Below, piece by piece: positions 46,590 to 58,279 of a stretch of 64,000 nucleotides of DNA; positions within the stretch are counted from its first letter, which is position 1, and every line of letters starts with the position of its first letter. The notes under the pieces are model-generated. The model made no database searches and was not told the origin of the DNA. It was given only the letters and a program-made list of their open reading frames with translations. Position numbers and translations under genes: made by a program. This stretch comes from Bettongia penicillata ogilbyi (Eukaryota; Chordata; Mammalia; Diprotodontia; Potoroidae): NCBI GenBank assembly GCA_023548195.1, contig JAJHZJ010000531.1, positions 9,535,900-9,599,899 of the forward strand. The letters run 5' to 3'.

Positions 46590-47465
46590 TGTAGATGGTG
46601 GGCTCATCAGATTTGCAGAATGCAGAAAACTGGGACTGTAACACACTGGTTGAAAGAATCAGGATCTAAAAATATTTTGAGAGGTTAGAGCTCAAAGGAG
46701 AAAATCTAATATGATGTAATTCAGTACATGTAAAGATAAAGTCTTGCACTTAAGTACAAAACATGATTTTTCCAAGTAGAAGGTGGGGGAGGCATGAATA
46801 GACAGCAATTATACCCCAAAGGAATAATAAGCCTGATATGAACAGCAGTGCGATATGGCTGCCAAGTGCATGTGATTTTGGACTTTATTGGGGGTCACAG
46901 TTTGTAGAGATAAGGAGGTGATAGTCACTTTGTAATTTACCCTCAACAGTCTTCATCTGGAATATTGTGTTCAGTTCCAGGAACTGTACTTTAAGAAGAA
47001 CATTGATAATCTGGGAAGTTTCCAGAGGAAGACAGCCAGTATAAGGAATCTACTACTCTCCACAAATAAGGATAAATTGAACGAAGTGTGTGTGTTTATC
47101 CTAAAGAGGAAAAGATGTGTGTGTGTGTGCACACATGCACACAGGAGTAAAGTAATCGATCTTCAAGTATAAGAAAGAATGTCATGGGGAGAGGGAATTA
47201 TATCTGTTTGTTTTAGTCCTAGAGGTTAAAACCAGAAACATGGGTGCAAATTGCATAGAAATCAACTTTTATTGACAGGAAACATTTCTTAACAATTAGA
47301 TTTATCTATAAGTGAAATGGACTTCCTAGAGAAGTTATGCATTCTTGATCTTCGGAAATATTGAAGTAGAAAGTGGAAGACTGTGTTACAATGGTGATTC
47401 CTTTCGTATATGGATTGTACTAGATGACCACCAAGAACCCTTCTAAATCTCAAATTCTATAAATT
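46590..47465 (+). mobile_element. CR1/L3-type LINE 3' part
   Basis: Decayed translation shows LIRFAECRKLG where the reverse transcriptase has the FADDTKL box. Then comes SLHLEYCVQFQELYFKKNID followed by QRKTA, a close match to the CR1/L3 motif R-x-H-L-E-Y-C-V-Q-F-W...K-D-I. Further on, 'gaaatggacttcctagagaa' and the terminal 'tactagatgaccaccaagaa' with 'ctaaatctcaaattctat' give the classic 3' end. Stops throughout; an ancient copy. Confidence 0.8.
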
Positions 47466-47539
47466 TCCAATTAATTGGTAGCCATTTCCTTATCATTTCT
47501 TTGCTAGAACAAATAACAAAATCATGAATTTTATACCAT

Positions 47540-48850
47540 GTATGACCTTTATTTATTTTGTTTTATTTTAAAACTGATGTATTTCATTTTTTCTCATCAT
47601 ACCACCTATATTCCTTTATATATAACTTTCATTATCTCACCCAGAGAGTCAACCCATATAATTTTTTTTAGAAAGAAAGAAGAAAAAGCAGTTTAACAAA
47701 AGTAAACTAAGCATAAATTAGAACTTAGCAATGTTCCACATCCTAATATGTAGGAAGGTATACTCAAACCTCCTTTGAGGGCAAGATTAAAATTGCACAT
47801 ATGATTTTTATTTTTGTTATTCTTAACTTTTCTAGTTAGAAGGTTGTAGCCATCAAGTATATTTTCCTGCCTTCTTACTTCACTTTGCATTAGTGTTCAC
47901 CTACTGCATTCCAGGCTATTGCCAGTTACTTTGACTTTTGTCATTCCGTTGGACTTCATTGACTCAGGAAGTGTGATTGAGGCTGACGACTTTGCAAAAC
48001 TGCCTCATTTAAATCTAATACATGTGCAGATCAAGATATCACCCATGAAGTCACTGGCATTCTTCAAAAATGAAGGCTAAATCAACATCTTCCTAATCTA
48101 TCCAGGTTTTTCATATTCATTTCTTACAGTAAATTAGTATTCCATTCCACTCTGTAGTACAATATATTTAGCCATTCTTTTTAAAGAAATAAATATTTAT
48201 TTTAACATTATTTTCAAAATTATGAGTTATTTAGCTATATAGTAATTGTTATAACCTATGTTATTTCCATTTTGCTTTTATAAAAAAAAGTGTTGACCAA
48301 CATATTTTAATGCTTGCGGTAACTTTTTTCCCTTTTTATATTTGACCTTTTTTTGGTATATTCATTGAATCTCTTGGTCAAGTAGTCTGAACACTTTACT
48401 TTCTTAGCACACTTCATGTGAAGTGAATAGGAGTGTTCCTCACCCACGATTCCTGACGTCAGCAAAGAAGCAGGGGAAGACATATACTGACATTTCACTT
48501 GGGACCATGTCATTTGGGGACCAATATCATATATTGAAATTTCATAGCTGAGTTTTAATTATTAATTGTTGTCATTGTAATTGTTTATGTTGTAGTAAAC
48601 ATGCATTTTATTTGTCCGCTTCATTTTGCATCAGTTCAAGTAAGTGTTCTCATTATACTCTATTCATTATATTCATAATTTCTAGTAGCATATGTTTCTA
48701 TTCCAAGCAACAAAATTTGTTGTGCTATAAATATTGCTATTACTATTGGAGTTTTTGTTTTGTTTTTGCACTTCCTGGAATACATGGTTGGGGAAAACAT
48801 TATCCTTGATATTGTGTAGCAGTGCTTGGTCAGAGAATTAAGAAACCAAA
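47540..48850 (-). mobile_element. Old antisense LINE-1-like 3' fragments
   Basis: Two stretches (about 47.65-48.25 and 48.3-48.8 kb) repeat the phrases 'cttcactttgcattagtgtt' / 'cttcattttgcatcagttca', 'agtaaattagtattccattc' and 'gctataaatattgctattac'. These are complements of old L1 3' UTR and ORF2-end sequence. They may be two separate insertions. Strongly diverged. Confidence 0.5.
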
Positions 48851-48899
48851 AAAGGAACCACTAAGTAGGTGAAAAGAAAGTGAAAGGTGTTCTGCCATA

Positions 48900-49470
48900 T
48901 CTAAACTAAAGGGTACTGGCATCCAACTGGGTCAGGTTCTGTCTTTTCAGAAGTCACTTGAGACAGAGGTTGAGATTGGTGAAAAATGAATTCCCAAGTG
49001 TGGAAGAGAATGAGATAGTTTTGCTGTACAATCCATGGAGCATCTACCATCAACAAGGGAAAAGTGAGAAAATAAGTGATAGGAAAATATAAGGGGAAAA
49101 CAAGACTGAAATTAGCAAAGACTTTAACTCCATTAAAAAGCTGAGTACAACTGTAATTTACCAGCAAAAATCATATCATCTCAAAAGATGCAGAAAAATC
49201 TTTTTGACAAAATGAAACTCTCATTCCTTTTAAAAACATTAGAAAGCATAGAAATAAGTGAAGTTTTCCTCAGAATGATAAGTAATACCTATCTCAAGCT
49301 ATCAACAAGGATAATTTATAATGAGAATAAGGTGGAAGCCTTCCTAAGAAGATGAGGGGCAAGGATGTCCAGTATTACTATTATCCAATATTGTGTGAGA
49401 AATATTAGCTATAATAATAAGGCAAGAAAATGAAACTGAGTGAATTAGAAAAAGCAATAAATATTTGTAC
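48900..49470. other. A-rich unassigned DNA, possibly L1-related
   Basis: A-rich plus strand with phrases such as 'gcaaggatgtccagtattac' and 'tattagctataataataagg', reminiscent of L1 ORF2 coding text in plus orientation. Too weak to call firmly. Confidence 0.35.
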
Positions 49471-49479
49471 CTTTTCTCC

Positions 49480-50035
49480 ATTTATCCAGTCCTTTTTTTT
49501 AAAGGTTTTTCTTTAGGATTGTTTTTGTTCCTCTTATGACAAGCAATTGTCTTTTCTCAATTAATTAAATTTAATTTCTTTAACTATTTTCCCCCTCTAC
49601 CACTCTGATTTGATTTTTAAAATCCTTTCTTAGCTTTTGTACAAATTCTTGATGGGCTTGTATCCAATTCACTTTTTTCTTTGGAGCTTTACTTGTATCT
49701 CTTTTGATTTTCTTGTCTTTTCCTGATTTTGTATCTTCATTTTTCATTGTATGGTAGGTTTTTACATTTGGATTCTTCTTTGTTATCATTTGATCATTTT
49801 CCACTCTATTTCTTGATGTGAAACTTTATGTTACAGTTGGACTATGTTCCTGGAAGAGGAGGATGGAGAGATTCCTTTTCAAACCTTCAGGATTTTCTGC
49901 ACTGTTGATTTCACAGCTAGTTCTTGGATTTTGCAATTTTTATTCCTTCCAAGATGGTGTGATCTAAGGAGAGGTGTGGTCATCGTTCTTTTGGTCTTCA
50001 CTCTGGAGGAGAGGAGACTTTCATTTGTCCTTAGT
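49480..50035 (-). mobile_element. L1/HAL1-like 5' UTR and ORF1 start, antisense
   Basis: The minus frame 49804-49580 reads Lys-rich, then KKVNWIQAHQEFVQKLRKDF. This matches the block QNADWSPVQQEFFEKLKEVL of the copy near 27.2 kb. To the right lies the same C/T-rich 5' text ('ttccaagatggtgtgatcta', 'aggagaggtgtggtcatcgt'). Confidence 0.65.
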
Positions 50036-50165
50036 TGTTGAAGAGGACCATGACATCAAGAGGATGACATGACTTGCAACTGACTTTGATTTGAGGGAGA
50101 GAGGACTGGGAAAGGTCTTTAGTCTCATTTTCTCCATCAGAGTCACCTGGGTCCTTGCTGGATTA
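50036..50165 (-). mobile_element. SINE block, same as left part of 6990-7282
   Basis: 'gaagaggaccatgacatcaa', 'gatgacatgacttgcaactg', 'gatttgagggagagaggact', then 'tctccatcagagtcacctgg'. The right part is missing. Confidence 0.7.
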
Positions 50166-50329
50166 GAGAATATATGAAGGAGACTGGAAAGGTGAGAGAG
50201 GATCTAATAAAGAAGGACTTTAAGAGCCAAAGAAATAATTTTATATTTGATTATGGAGCTAATAGGAAACCACTGAAGTTTTCTTTTTAATGATCCTTTC
50301 TAGAAGTTTTCTGAGAATTTAAGTAAACG

Positions 50330-50582
50330 TTTGTTGTTGATGTTCAGTGTGTCTAACTCTTCATGATCTGATTTTGGTTTTTCTTGGCAAAGATACTGGA
50401 ATGGTTTGCCATTTCCTTCTCTAGCTCATTTTACATGTGAGGAAACTGAGGCAAACAGGGTTAAGTGACTTGCCTAGGGTCACACAATTTTTAAGTGTCT
50501 GTGATTGGATTTGAACTCAATAAGATGAGCCTTCCTGATTCCAAGCCCAGTACCCTATCCCTTGGTCCACTTGTCTTGCCCT
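50330..50582 (-). mobile_element. RTE-tailed SINE, antisense, near full length
   Basis: 'gttcagtgtgtctaactctt', 'ggcaaagatactggaatggt', 'aggaaactgaggcaaacagg', 'gacttgcctagggtcacaca', 'gatttgaactcaataagatg', ending at the decayed head near 50580. Confidence 0.87.
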
Positions 50583-50678
50583 GAAGAAAATGTTTTTGGC
50601 CTATAATTATCAGAATTTATTCATTTCTAGTTTGTGAAAATTAGGCTATAATCCCTTCTTAAGATCTTATGTCCTCTT

Positions 50679-50694
50679 ATTCCCACTGATTTTT
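50679..50694. repeat. Left target-site duplication of antisense L1
   Basis: attcccactgattttt compares with attcccactaattttt at 51882-51897: 15 of 16 match. Confidence 0.8.
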
Positions 50695-51881
50695 TTTATT
50701 TTTTTATTTTTATTTTTTAATGTTTTACAATCATTTCCTTAAAGTTAAGATTTTATCCCCCCCCACCCTTCCCCCAATACCCCCCTCCCTCCCCACGACA
50801 GCATACAATTCTGTTTAGGTTCTACATATACTTTCCTATTGAGCACATTTTCACTATAGTCATGCTACGTAGTCGAACTAAAATAAATAGAAGAAATCAT
50901 ATAACAAATCAAAACATAATACACTGAAACCCACCCACACACAAACATGATCTGCTACATTCTGCGAATGACTTCCATATTTCTTTCTCTGAGTGTGGAA
51001 GGCATTTTGCCTTAGAAGACCGACATTAGGATTTTGTTTTTTCTCAGTAAGTTCTTGTGTTATTACAAAGTTCCAAGTCTACCAGAAAAAACTCTCGTAC
51101 ACTGTGGTCGTTGCTGTGCACAAAGTTCTCCTGGTTCTGCTCCTTTCGCTCAGCATCAGATCATATAAGTCCTTCCAGGCCTCCCTGAAGTCTTCTTGTT
51201 CATCATTTCTTATGGCACAATAGTACTCCATTACATTAATATACCATAATTTATTCAGCCATTCCCCAATTGATGGGCATCCCCTTGACTTCCAGTTTTT
51301 GGCTACCACAAAGAGTGCTGCTATAAATATTTTTGTACACGTGGGACGCTTTCCCGTTTTTATAATCTCTTGGGGATACAGTCCCTAGTAGCGCTATTTC
51401 TGGGTCAAAGGGTATGCACATTTTTGTAGCCCTTTGGGCATAGTTCCAAACCGTTCTCCAGAAGGGTTGGATGATCTCACAGCTCCACCAACAATGAATT
51501 AGTGTTCCAACTCTCCCACATCCTCTCCAGCATTTATCATTTTCTTGTTCTGTCATGTTTGCCAATCTTACAGGTGTGATGTGGTACCTCAGATTGTTTT
51601 GATTTGCATCTCTCTAATCAATAGTGATTTAGAGCACTTTTTCATATGATTATAGATATCTTTGATTTCTTCCCCTGAAAATTGCTTGTTCATATCCTTT
51701 GACCATTTATCAATTGGGGAATGACTTGTATGGTTATATATTTGAGTCAGTTCTCTATATATTCTAGAAATGAGGCCTTTATCCCCGAGCTTAGCTGTAA
51801 AAATTTTTTTCCCAATTTACTACATCCCTCCGAATTTTGGTTGCATTTGGTTTGGTTGTGCAAAAACTTTTCAGTTTAAAG
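50695..51881 (-). mobile_element. 5'-truncated LINE-1, antisense
   Basis: Same young subfamily as the copies at 5063 and 15351, inverted. The A-rich tail shows as a T-rich stretch at 50695-50725. The G-rich UTR appears as C runs near 50757-50800. The ORF2 end follows in two frames (51309-51079 and 51565-51251) separated by a frameshift. Protein pieces: MANMTEQENDKCWRGCGRVG, CWWSCEIIQPFWRTVWNYAQ and VMEYYCAIRNDEQEDFREAW. Truncated within ORF2 and inactive. Confidence 0.92.
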
Positions 51882-51897
51882 ATTCCCACTAATTTTT
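51882..51897. repeat. Right target-site duplication of antisense L1
   Basis: attcccactaattttt; one mismatch to 50679-50694. Confidence 0.8.
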
Positions 51898-51899
51898 GC

Positions 51900-52435
51900 A
51901 AATGTCATGGTCAGTGGTTCAGGACTCCTATCTTCCAATTCTCTCAGTATATCTAAGGATGTAGCCCAATGGGCTCAAGAAACATGATTTCCTCAAGCTC
52001 AGTCTCTTAAATTCTTTGTGAGTCATTCTCTCATTTTCAAGGCAAAGATCATTCTCCTTTCAGAGAAAAAAAAACTTCCTCAAAATAGAATAAAATCTTC
52101 CTTTTCTTTATTGTTAGTTTTCATCTAATCCATCTGAAGCAGTGACATTTTTAACGGTAGCACCCAGTCCATCATAGAGAGCCAGCACATTGGTGTCCAA
52201 TCAGTAGAAAGCAAGTTTCCTTAGTTTTTCCTATCCATGGTTTACATTCTGGAATTCTGGATGTCAGCTGAATCCAATAGCAGCATTGCTTTTTTAAAGA
52301 CAGGGGCTAATGCACTAGTACACTGACTTTGACTGAATCTTCAATGGCTGTAGTCAAAGGATTAAATCTGAGTCAGCTCATGAGATCTAGCAATGTGCTA
52401 CCTGAATGTCTCTAAGATCACATTAAGACACTGAG
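51900..52435. other. Unassigned DNA
   Basis: Continuation of the pre-insertion host sequence. No gene or repeat recognised. Confidence 0.35.
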
Positions 52436-52439
52436 TTGG

Positions 52440-52900
52440 GTGGGGCTGGGGAATGGGGCAGCCTTAATGATTTTCTTTTACCAGATACTCAGAAGTGAGC
52501 CATGCTGACTACCTGCCTTCCACACTTACTGAGAAGTACATAAAACTGCATCTCCAATTCCATATTTTACAGTAATTCATTTTCAAGTCTCTGGCAGCCT
52601 TCCTAAGTTTTTGTTATGATTATTATTTTTGTTTGCCATTTTGTTTAAAAACTCCCATGGCAAACCATAATGTACTGTAAAGGGAACCAACCAGAGCTTT
52701 CATTCAAATAAAGATCAAAGAATTCTTTTTAATTCAGAAAACAAATTGCTCTCCAAGGAGCCTACTGTGCTAATTGTAATGGGAATTAGAAATATAAATC
52801 CCCATGCATCAACAGAAACATAGAGATCTAAACATTGCTGATTACAATAATAACGAAAACTCTCTAGGGTACTTCTAGCACATGGAAACATCCAAATGTT
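52440..52900. other. Candidate conserved non-coding element
   Basis: Even-textured AT-rich block without simple repeats, with many TAAT/ATTA and AAATAAAGAT words ('gtgctaattgtaatgggaat', 'catggcaaaccataatgtac'). No open frame. Inference from texture only. Confidence 0.28.
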
Positions 52901-52904
52901 ATTT

Positions 52905-53545
52905 TTGTTTTGTTTTGTTTACTGTCATTAAATGCTTCTCTAGCCTTTGAGAGCAACAGTTTTTTTCCCCCCATCTTGAACGCTTACTGGAGTATGCTAA
53001 ATAGATTATACTTGTGTCCAACAAAAGTGAGTTACCCAAGGTTATCCAGCATGGAAAGGGGTATTCTTTGAGGATGTTTCTTAATCCTCTGAGTTCGGCA
53101 ATGTTGCTTACTCTCTGAGCCATATGATGAGGAAAGAGGAAAGTCTACTGCTCTATTCATCTTCATTTCTGTAGCATACTAACTTGCATCTGTAAAAGAG
53201 ATATCTACCTGTGCTCTGCCCATAATTCAATTTGTTTAGAGGAGAAGAAAGAGCTTTGTGCAAGCTTGTACCTATGGATTTCAAGTATCTGAATCCAAGA
53301 GGAAAACATTTCAGGAATTTGTCAGGGAAGATAAATTAGGTTTTCATGTTTCTTCTACTTGTCAGAGGCAGATGTCTTAGAACATCTTCCTCCACCCCCA
53401 AACTGCAATAAGTGAAATTTTCCCTTATAAATCCTTGGTCAACAATATCATGCTTTCTTTCCTTCTAATGTCCTCTGACCCATCCATTTCCCAGAACAGA
53501 GGTCCATGAAGCCTGGTAATTGTTTAGCCTAGATTTAAAATCTAC
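52905..53545. other. Unassigned DNA
   Basis: A 74-codon minus frame (53123-52899) starts with MAQRVSNIAELRGLRNILKE but has no known domain; its end is at a TTTTG run. Not called as a gene. Confidence 0.35.
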
Positions 53546-53549
53546 TTTT

Positions 53550-53805
53550 GTTGTTAAATAATTTCAGTTATATCCAACTCTTTATGGCCTCATTTGTGAT
53601 TTTCTTGGTAAAGATATTGGAGTGGTTTGTTTTTTCCTTCTCCAGTTCACTTTATAGATGAGGAACTGAGGCAGAGTTAAGTGACTTATCCAGGTTCACA
53701 CAACTAGTAAGTATCTGATGATGGATTTGAAGTCAAGTGCTCCTGACTCCAAGACTTACGCTATTTGCTATACCACCTAACCTCCTCTACAACTACTTCA
53801 ATTCA
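53550..53805 (-). mobile_element. RTE-tailed SINE, antisense, near full length
   Basis: 'aatttcagttatatccaact', 'ctttatggcctcatttgtga', 'aagatattggagtggtttgt', 'tgaggaactgaggcagagtt', 'ctagtaagtatctgatgatg', ending 'ctataccacctaacctcc'. Confidence 0.87.
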
Positions 53806-55915
53806 CAAGTAAAAATGCCATTCAACAAACATTCATTATTTTCCTACTAGTGTAAACCATCGGCTTCATTAATTCCTAAGAACATAGAGGTAAACAATTA
53901 CTAAATGCAGATGAAACAATGTCATGGAGAAGACTGTTGACTGGGAAGAAATTGGAAAGGTTGTACTAAGTACACCAGAGGTGTGTGCTCAAGAAGTTTG
54001 TGGTTCAATGGGATACAGTTGATGAAGGAGTGCATTCTCTAAAGGAGGGGTGCAAAGACATGGGGGGTAGTTTAAAGTCAAAAAACATTTATTAGGTTTC
54101 TACAATGTGCCAGGAACTATGATTCAAAGAAAGTCAATTTGGAATCATGTGAGAAAAATGACTTAGAGAAACAGGGAAAGAGAGGAAAAGGAGAACACTT
54201 ACATACTGAATAGGTTGGGTTGTTGGGTCATTAATATTTACAAGCAATCTTCCTGCTTGGGTCCCTGCCAAGAGTTCCTCCTCTACTCCATCCCTTGTTA
54301 TCCAGTTCCCAGATTCCTTAAATGATCAGAGAAAACTTCTATGTTATATGGTAAAACCCAACTATCACCCTTTAAATGACCTAGAATTCACTTAGACTTA
54401 AATACCCTCAAGGCTGCTATTTGCTCTAAGAGAAGTTTGTGGATAGGGGAGAGGTCCACACATATGATCCTAATTAGGCACAACATAGAACTTTACCTAA
54501 AGGAAACTGCATGAGTACTCCATCACTGGAGAAAAGGACTTTCAGTAATCATTAGTTAAGAGTTAACCTTCTGGCAACATGATATCTCTGTATTTGAGAC
54601 CATGTTTCCCCCTGGAATTTTGTATATCCAAGGGGAGAGTATGGTTCCAGTTTGGGAAACGTCTAAGCAACAATGAAGAAAAGTGATATTTATATACAAA
54701 TTATTTTTATTATACCTATTCAGTATAAAAGCTAATTAAGTCTGATAGTCAATGAGTAACACACTAGAAAGAGATTTATGAACAACTGTGCTGGAAAACA
54801 CTTCCCTGGACCTCAGGGTTCAGTAGGTAGCCTTGATCTGAGGACCTAGCCTGCAGAAATGAGGAAGGAATGAAAGCAAAACCTATGTACACAGGATAGC
54901 TTTAGACCTATAAAATGTCCCAAGCTGTATATATTCAAGAGAAGAAGGTCCAGGATGGCTGGAAAGGGCATAATCTTCATCTTTCAGGATCCGTGTTGCT
55001 AATATATTTGTAGGTCCTGAATATATGTCAGTAGCATAGCTAAATTTGTAGGATATATATTTGTAGGATAGCTGAATTACAGCAGCCTCAATATGCAGGT
55101 ATTTTTTTCTTTAAACTTCAGTATAGTCACCTAATCTAAGTTATTTGAATGTTTGCACAATGCAGTAGCAAGAACGGGGGGAAATATATTGTAGTCAGAA
55201 AGCAGTGGGAATTTCAAATTTAAGACTGTCTCAAATTTATCAGGTTATGATGAAATGACAAAAGGCATTTTCCATTAGAAACAGGATAAAAATTGTCTTG
55301 TGACAAGATCTTGCCTCATTAAAAGATTAATTCTTTATCTAGAAAAAGAAGAATATGCCTTTAGCTCAGTACTAATGATTTACTGTTCAGATGGTTTTGC
55401 ACAAAATAGTAGGAAGGGAACAGATTTACTCCTATTTTTAACAAGTCCCAAGTACATGCAGACTTGTGCATCCCAAAGTGTCCCCTTTCAGAGTTTCTTT
55501 GGACTGTCCTAGTTCTATAGTACCAGAAGCTGGAGTGATTATGAGTGGAAATCCTAGTCTGACTTTTTGGAAGCAGAGAGTTTACTCAGATCCTTCCCGA
55601 TTGTGGAATTTTGTATTCTACCTTTGATTTGGCAGACTTTTGTCCCGGGGATCATTGCAGCTGCTTCTAGTCTGCCTGTCCCAGCAGGGATCTCAGGGCC
55701 CTAAAAAAATGACAAATAAGAAGTCATTTAAACTATTTTACTACAGTATAGCTCAGATTTTTTTTTCCTTTTTTTTTTGTTTTGTTTTTGGCAAATAACT
55801 TTTGTTCAAGCACTTTCTCAGCACTCTTTAGAAAATGTGATACCATTTTGCACTGAATTCCTAAATTAAAAAAAAAAATTGGCTGACTCTAGAATTTCTC
55901 ATAATTCTGTTCCAA
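53806..55915. other. Mostly unassigned DNA
   Basis: Short pieces near 53825 and 54075 ('aaaaaacatttattaggttt', 'aatgtgccaggaactatgat') resemble the start of the long repeat family or MIR. Otherwise no gene or family recognised. T-rich run at 55760-55790. Confidence 0.35.
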
Positions 55916-55919
55916 TAAT

Positions 55920-56640
55920 TTTGGCAAATTGTTATACTGTAAACCCAGAAAATTAACATAGCCAGATAAACAGTCTGATTATATCTGGCATGATCAAGCT
56001 TTCTTAGTGGGAAAACGTAGTCTCTTAATGCAGCTGACAGAAAGCCATTCTCAGACCTTTTCATAAATTATTAGTTAAGATTAGCTGAGCAAAGAGATTT
56101 CAAGTCTCATTTATAGTTAGCCGATAGCTCTAAATTCGCAACTTCTCTCTTACATTATCAGCAAATGACTCCGGCTTGTCTAATGAGCAAATGTTAGCCA
56201 GAAGGGATGAAGGTGAGGAGGGGATGTAGGGGGGGTAGGAGGATGCAGAAAGGGGAAAAAGGCCCAATTCATCCCCTCAGAAAAGAACATGAAAAATCTC
56301 AATAATTTCAGAAGTCCGATTGTATTTTAATCAATGCCTTCTGAATAAACTGGAAAAGTAGCACTGCCTTTCCCAGCTGTAAGATTAGAAGTCTAGTGTC
56401 GCATTTGCATGATTTTGAAGGTCAAATGCCTGCTATCCAAGTCTTACTGATCCATATGGACGAGAAATGCCACAATATGGAATCATCATGAAGGCAGATT
56501 GTCTCCCGTAAATCTGTCCTTTCTGTAACACATTCCAAATGTACCATATTGGCTGGATTATAAATCCTTTCAGGAAAATCAGACAGATTTATCTAAGAAG
56601 TCTCACACTGATTGAAGAATAAGTCCATGTACAAGGAACT
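55920..56640. other. Candidate conserved non-coding element
   Basis: The most enhancer-like texture in the window: balanced composition and no repeats. It carries paired words such as 'ataaattattagttaagatt', 'gacagaaagccattctcaga', 'tgtctaatgagcaaatgtta', 'gtcgcatttgcatgattttg' (octamer-like) and 'ccatattggctggattataa'. A short G-rich break lies at 56210-56250. No long frame. Inference; conservation was not tested. Confidence 0.35.
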
Positions 56641-56829
56641 TTTTTAGGTAAACTTTTATTTAAAAGGTTAGAATAAAGACCTGTATGTGCACAGAGTTCA
56701 TTTGAATGGAGTTTGGTGATTGATCCTAGGCTTATTTTATTCATACAATTTTTTAGAAATATTTCTACATTCAGATTAATGAATTTCAGTATATAAACAT
56801 ATGAATATTCATATTTTAACTAATATTCA

Positions 56830-57602
56830 ATCAGTGAATATTTATTGAAATTCCTATCATATCTCAGGCATTGTACAAGGAGCTGGGGACACAAGTACAG
56901 AAAAGAAAATGATCTAATGGGCAGGACAATGAGTACAGAGATGAGTATATTGAGCAGAAATTCAGAGGATATTCAAGGTAGATGAATACAAGCAATAAGG
57001 AATTATCCATATGGGGATCAAGGAAAGCTTTGTACAGTGACACTACTGGAGTTATATTGAAGAGAGGAACTCTTTAAAGTGGAGATAAAGAGGTATGGGG
57101 AAGGTATGGGGAAGAACCAGTCAAAGGCCCAGAGATAGGAAAAAAAAAGTTCTGGGTGAGGAATATCAAGGACAGATTGGATGGATCACAGGGTGGAGGA
57201 GAGGGATTAAGGGCATATAATGTCTAACAAGACTGAAGAGATACTGTAGTTTGAGACCAGGCTGTGTAAGGTTTTAAAAGCTAACCAGGGGAGTTTATAT
57301 TGCATCCTTGATAGGTAGTCCCTGGAGTTGATTGAGTAGGGGACTCACATAATTAGACCTGTGCTTATGGTAGAGTGTGTGGGACAGAGAGGAAAGAGCA
57401 GAGACTTGAAGCAGAGAGACCCTTGAAATAATCTAGGTGAAGGGCTTAAGATGACAGTCATGTGAATGGAGAAAAGAGGTCAAAGTAGAAAGAAGTTGTG
57501 GATGTAGAAAGAGCAAGATCTGGTAACTGATTGTATGAATGTGGTGCTGAACAGTGAGGAGCTGAGGATAATGCTAAGAAAATGAACCTAGAAGTAGAAA
57601 GA
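56830..57602 (+). mobile_element. Long old interspersed repeat, copy 3 (5' part)
   Basis: 'cagtgaatatttattgaaat', 'caggcattgtacaaggagct', 'gaggctgtgtaaggttttaaa'-like text, 'gagttgattgagtaggggac', 'aataatctaggtgaagggct' and 'ggtaactgattgtatgaatg' follow the family order seen at 42830. It continues at 57963 after an inserted stretch. Confidence 0.62.
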
Positions 57603-57690
57603 TTCCTTTGACTCTACTACTGATACTACTACTACTACTATACTCTCACTCCTCCTACCATTATAAGAACAACAGTAAGAAAAAAGAATA
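57603..57690. repeat. TAC-rich spacer
   Basis: Short run of TAC/CTA units then mixed sequence, between the two repeats. Confidence 0.6.
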
Positions 57691-57962
57691 GCCAGAAGGA
57701 AAAAACATTAATAGCTAACATTTAGATAGCATCTATCGTGTATCAGGGACTGTGCTAAGCACAGTCTCACTTGGTACTCACAACAACCCTAGAAGGGAGG
57801 GGCTATGATTATCTCCATTTTACAGATGAGGAAACTGAGGCAAGCAGAGGTTAAATGATTTGCCCTAAGTGACACAGCTGGTGTATGTCTAGGGCCGGCT
57901 TTGAACTCAGGTCTTTCTGACTCCATGAATAATCCTTTATCCATTGAGCCTCTGAGCTGTCC
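57691..57962 (+). mobile_element. MIR, full length, nested in the long repeat
   Basis: 'attaatagctaacatttaga', 'gggactgtgctaagcacagt', 'ctcacaacaaccctagaagg', 'ttttacagatgaggaaactg', 'gatttgccctaagtgacaca', 'tttgaactcaggtctttctg', ending 'tccattgagcctctgagctg'. Well preserved. Confidence 0.88.
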
Positions 57963-58135
57963 TTAGGGATATTTGGAAAATGAGAGAATAGGAAAATGAG
58001 AGAATATAGAGGAAAGACACTGAGTTCATTTTTGGAAGTGCTGAATTTGAGATGTCCCTGGGACATTCACTTTCAAATTCTGACAGTATGTGATACAGGG
58101 ACCTGAAATTCAGGGGAGAAACTGGAGCTGGGCAT
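57963..58135 (+). mobile_element. Long old interspersed repeat, copy 3 (3' part)
   Basis: 'ctgagttcatttttggaagt', 'gctgaatttgagatgtccct' and 'gggacattcactttcaaatt' resume the repeat where 57602 left off. Confidence 0.6.
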
Positions 58136-58270
58136 ATATATGTGTTTGTGTATATCCACACACATACCACACACATATTTATTCATAAATACATGTGTAT
58201 AAATAATTAACATTTACATAATGACTCCCATATGATGTGTGTATACATTTGCATATACACATATATCTTC
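58136..58270. repeat. TA/CA microsatellite, imperfect
   Basis: Alternating tatg/caca units with interruptions. Confidence 0.75.
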
Positions 58271-58279
58271 TACTTAGAT

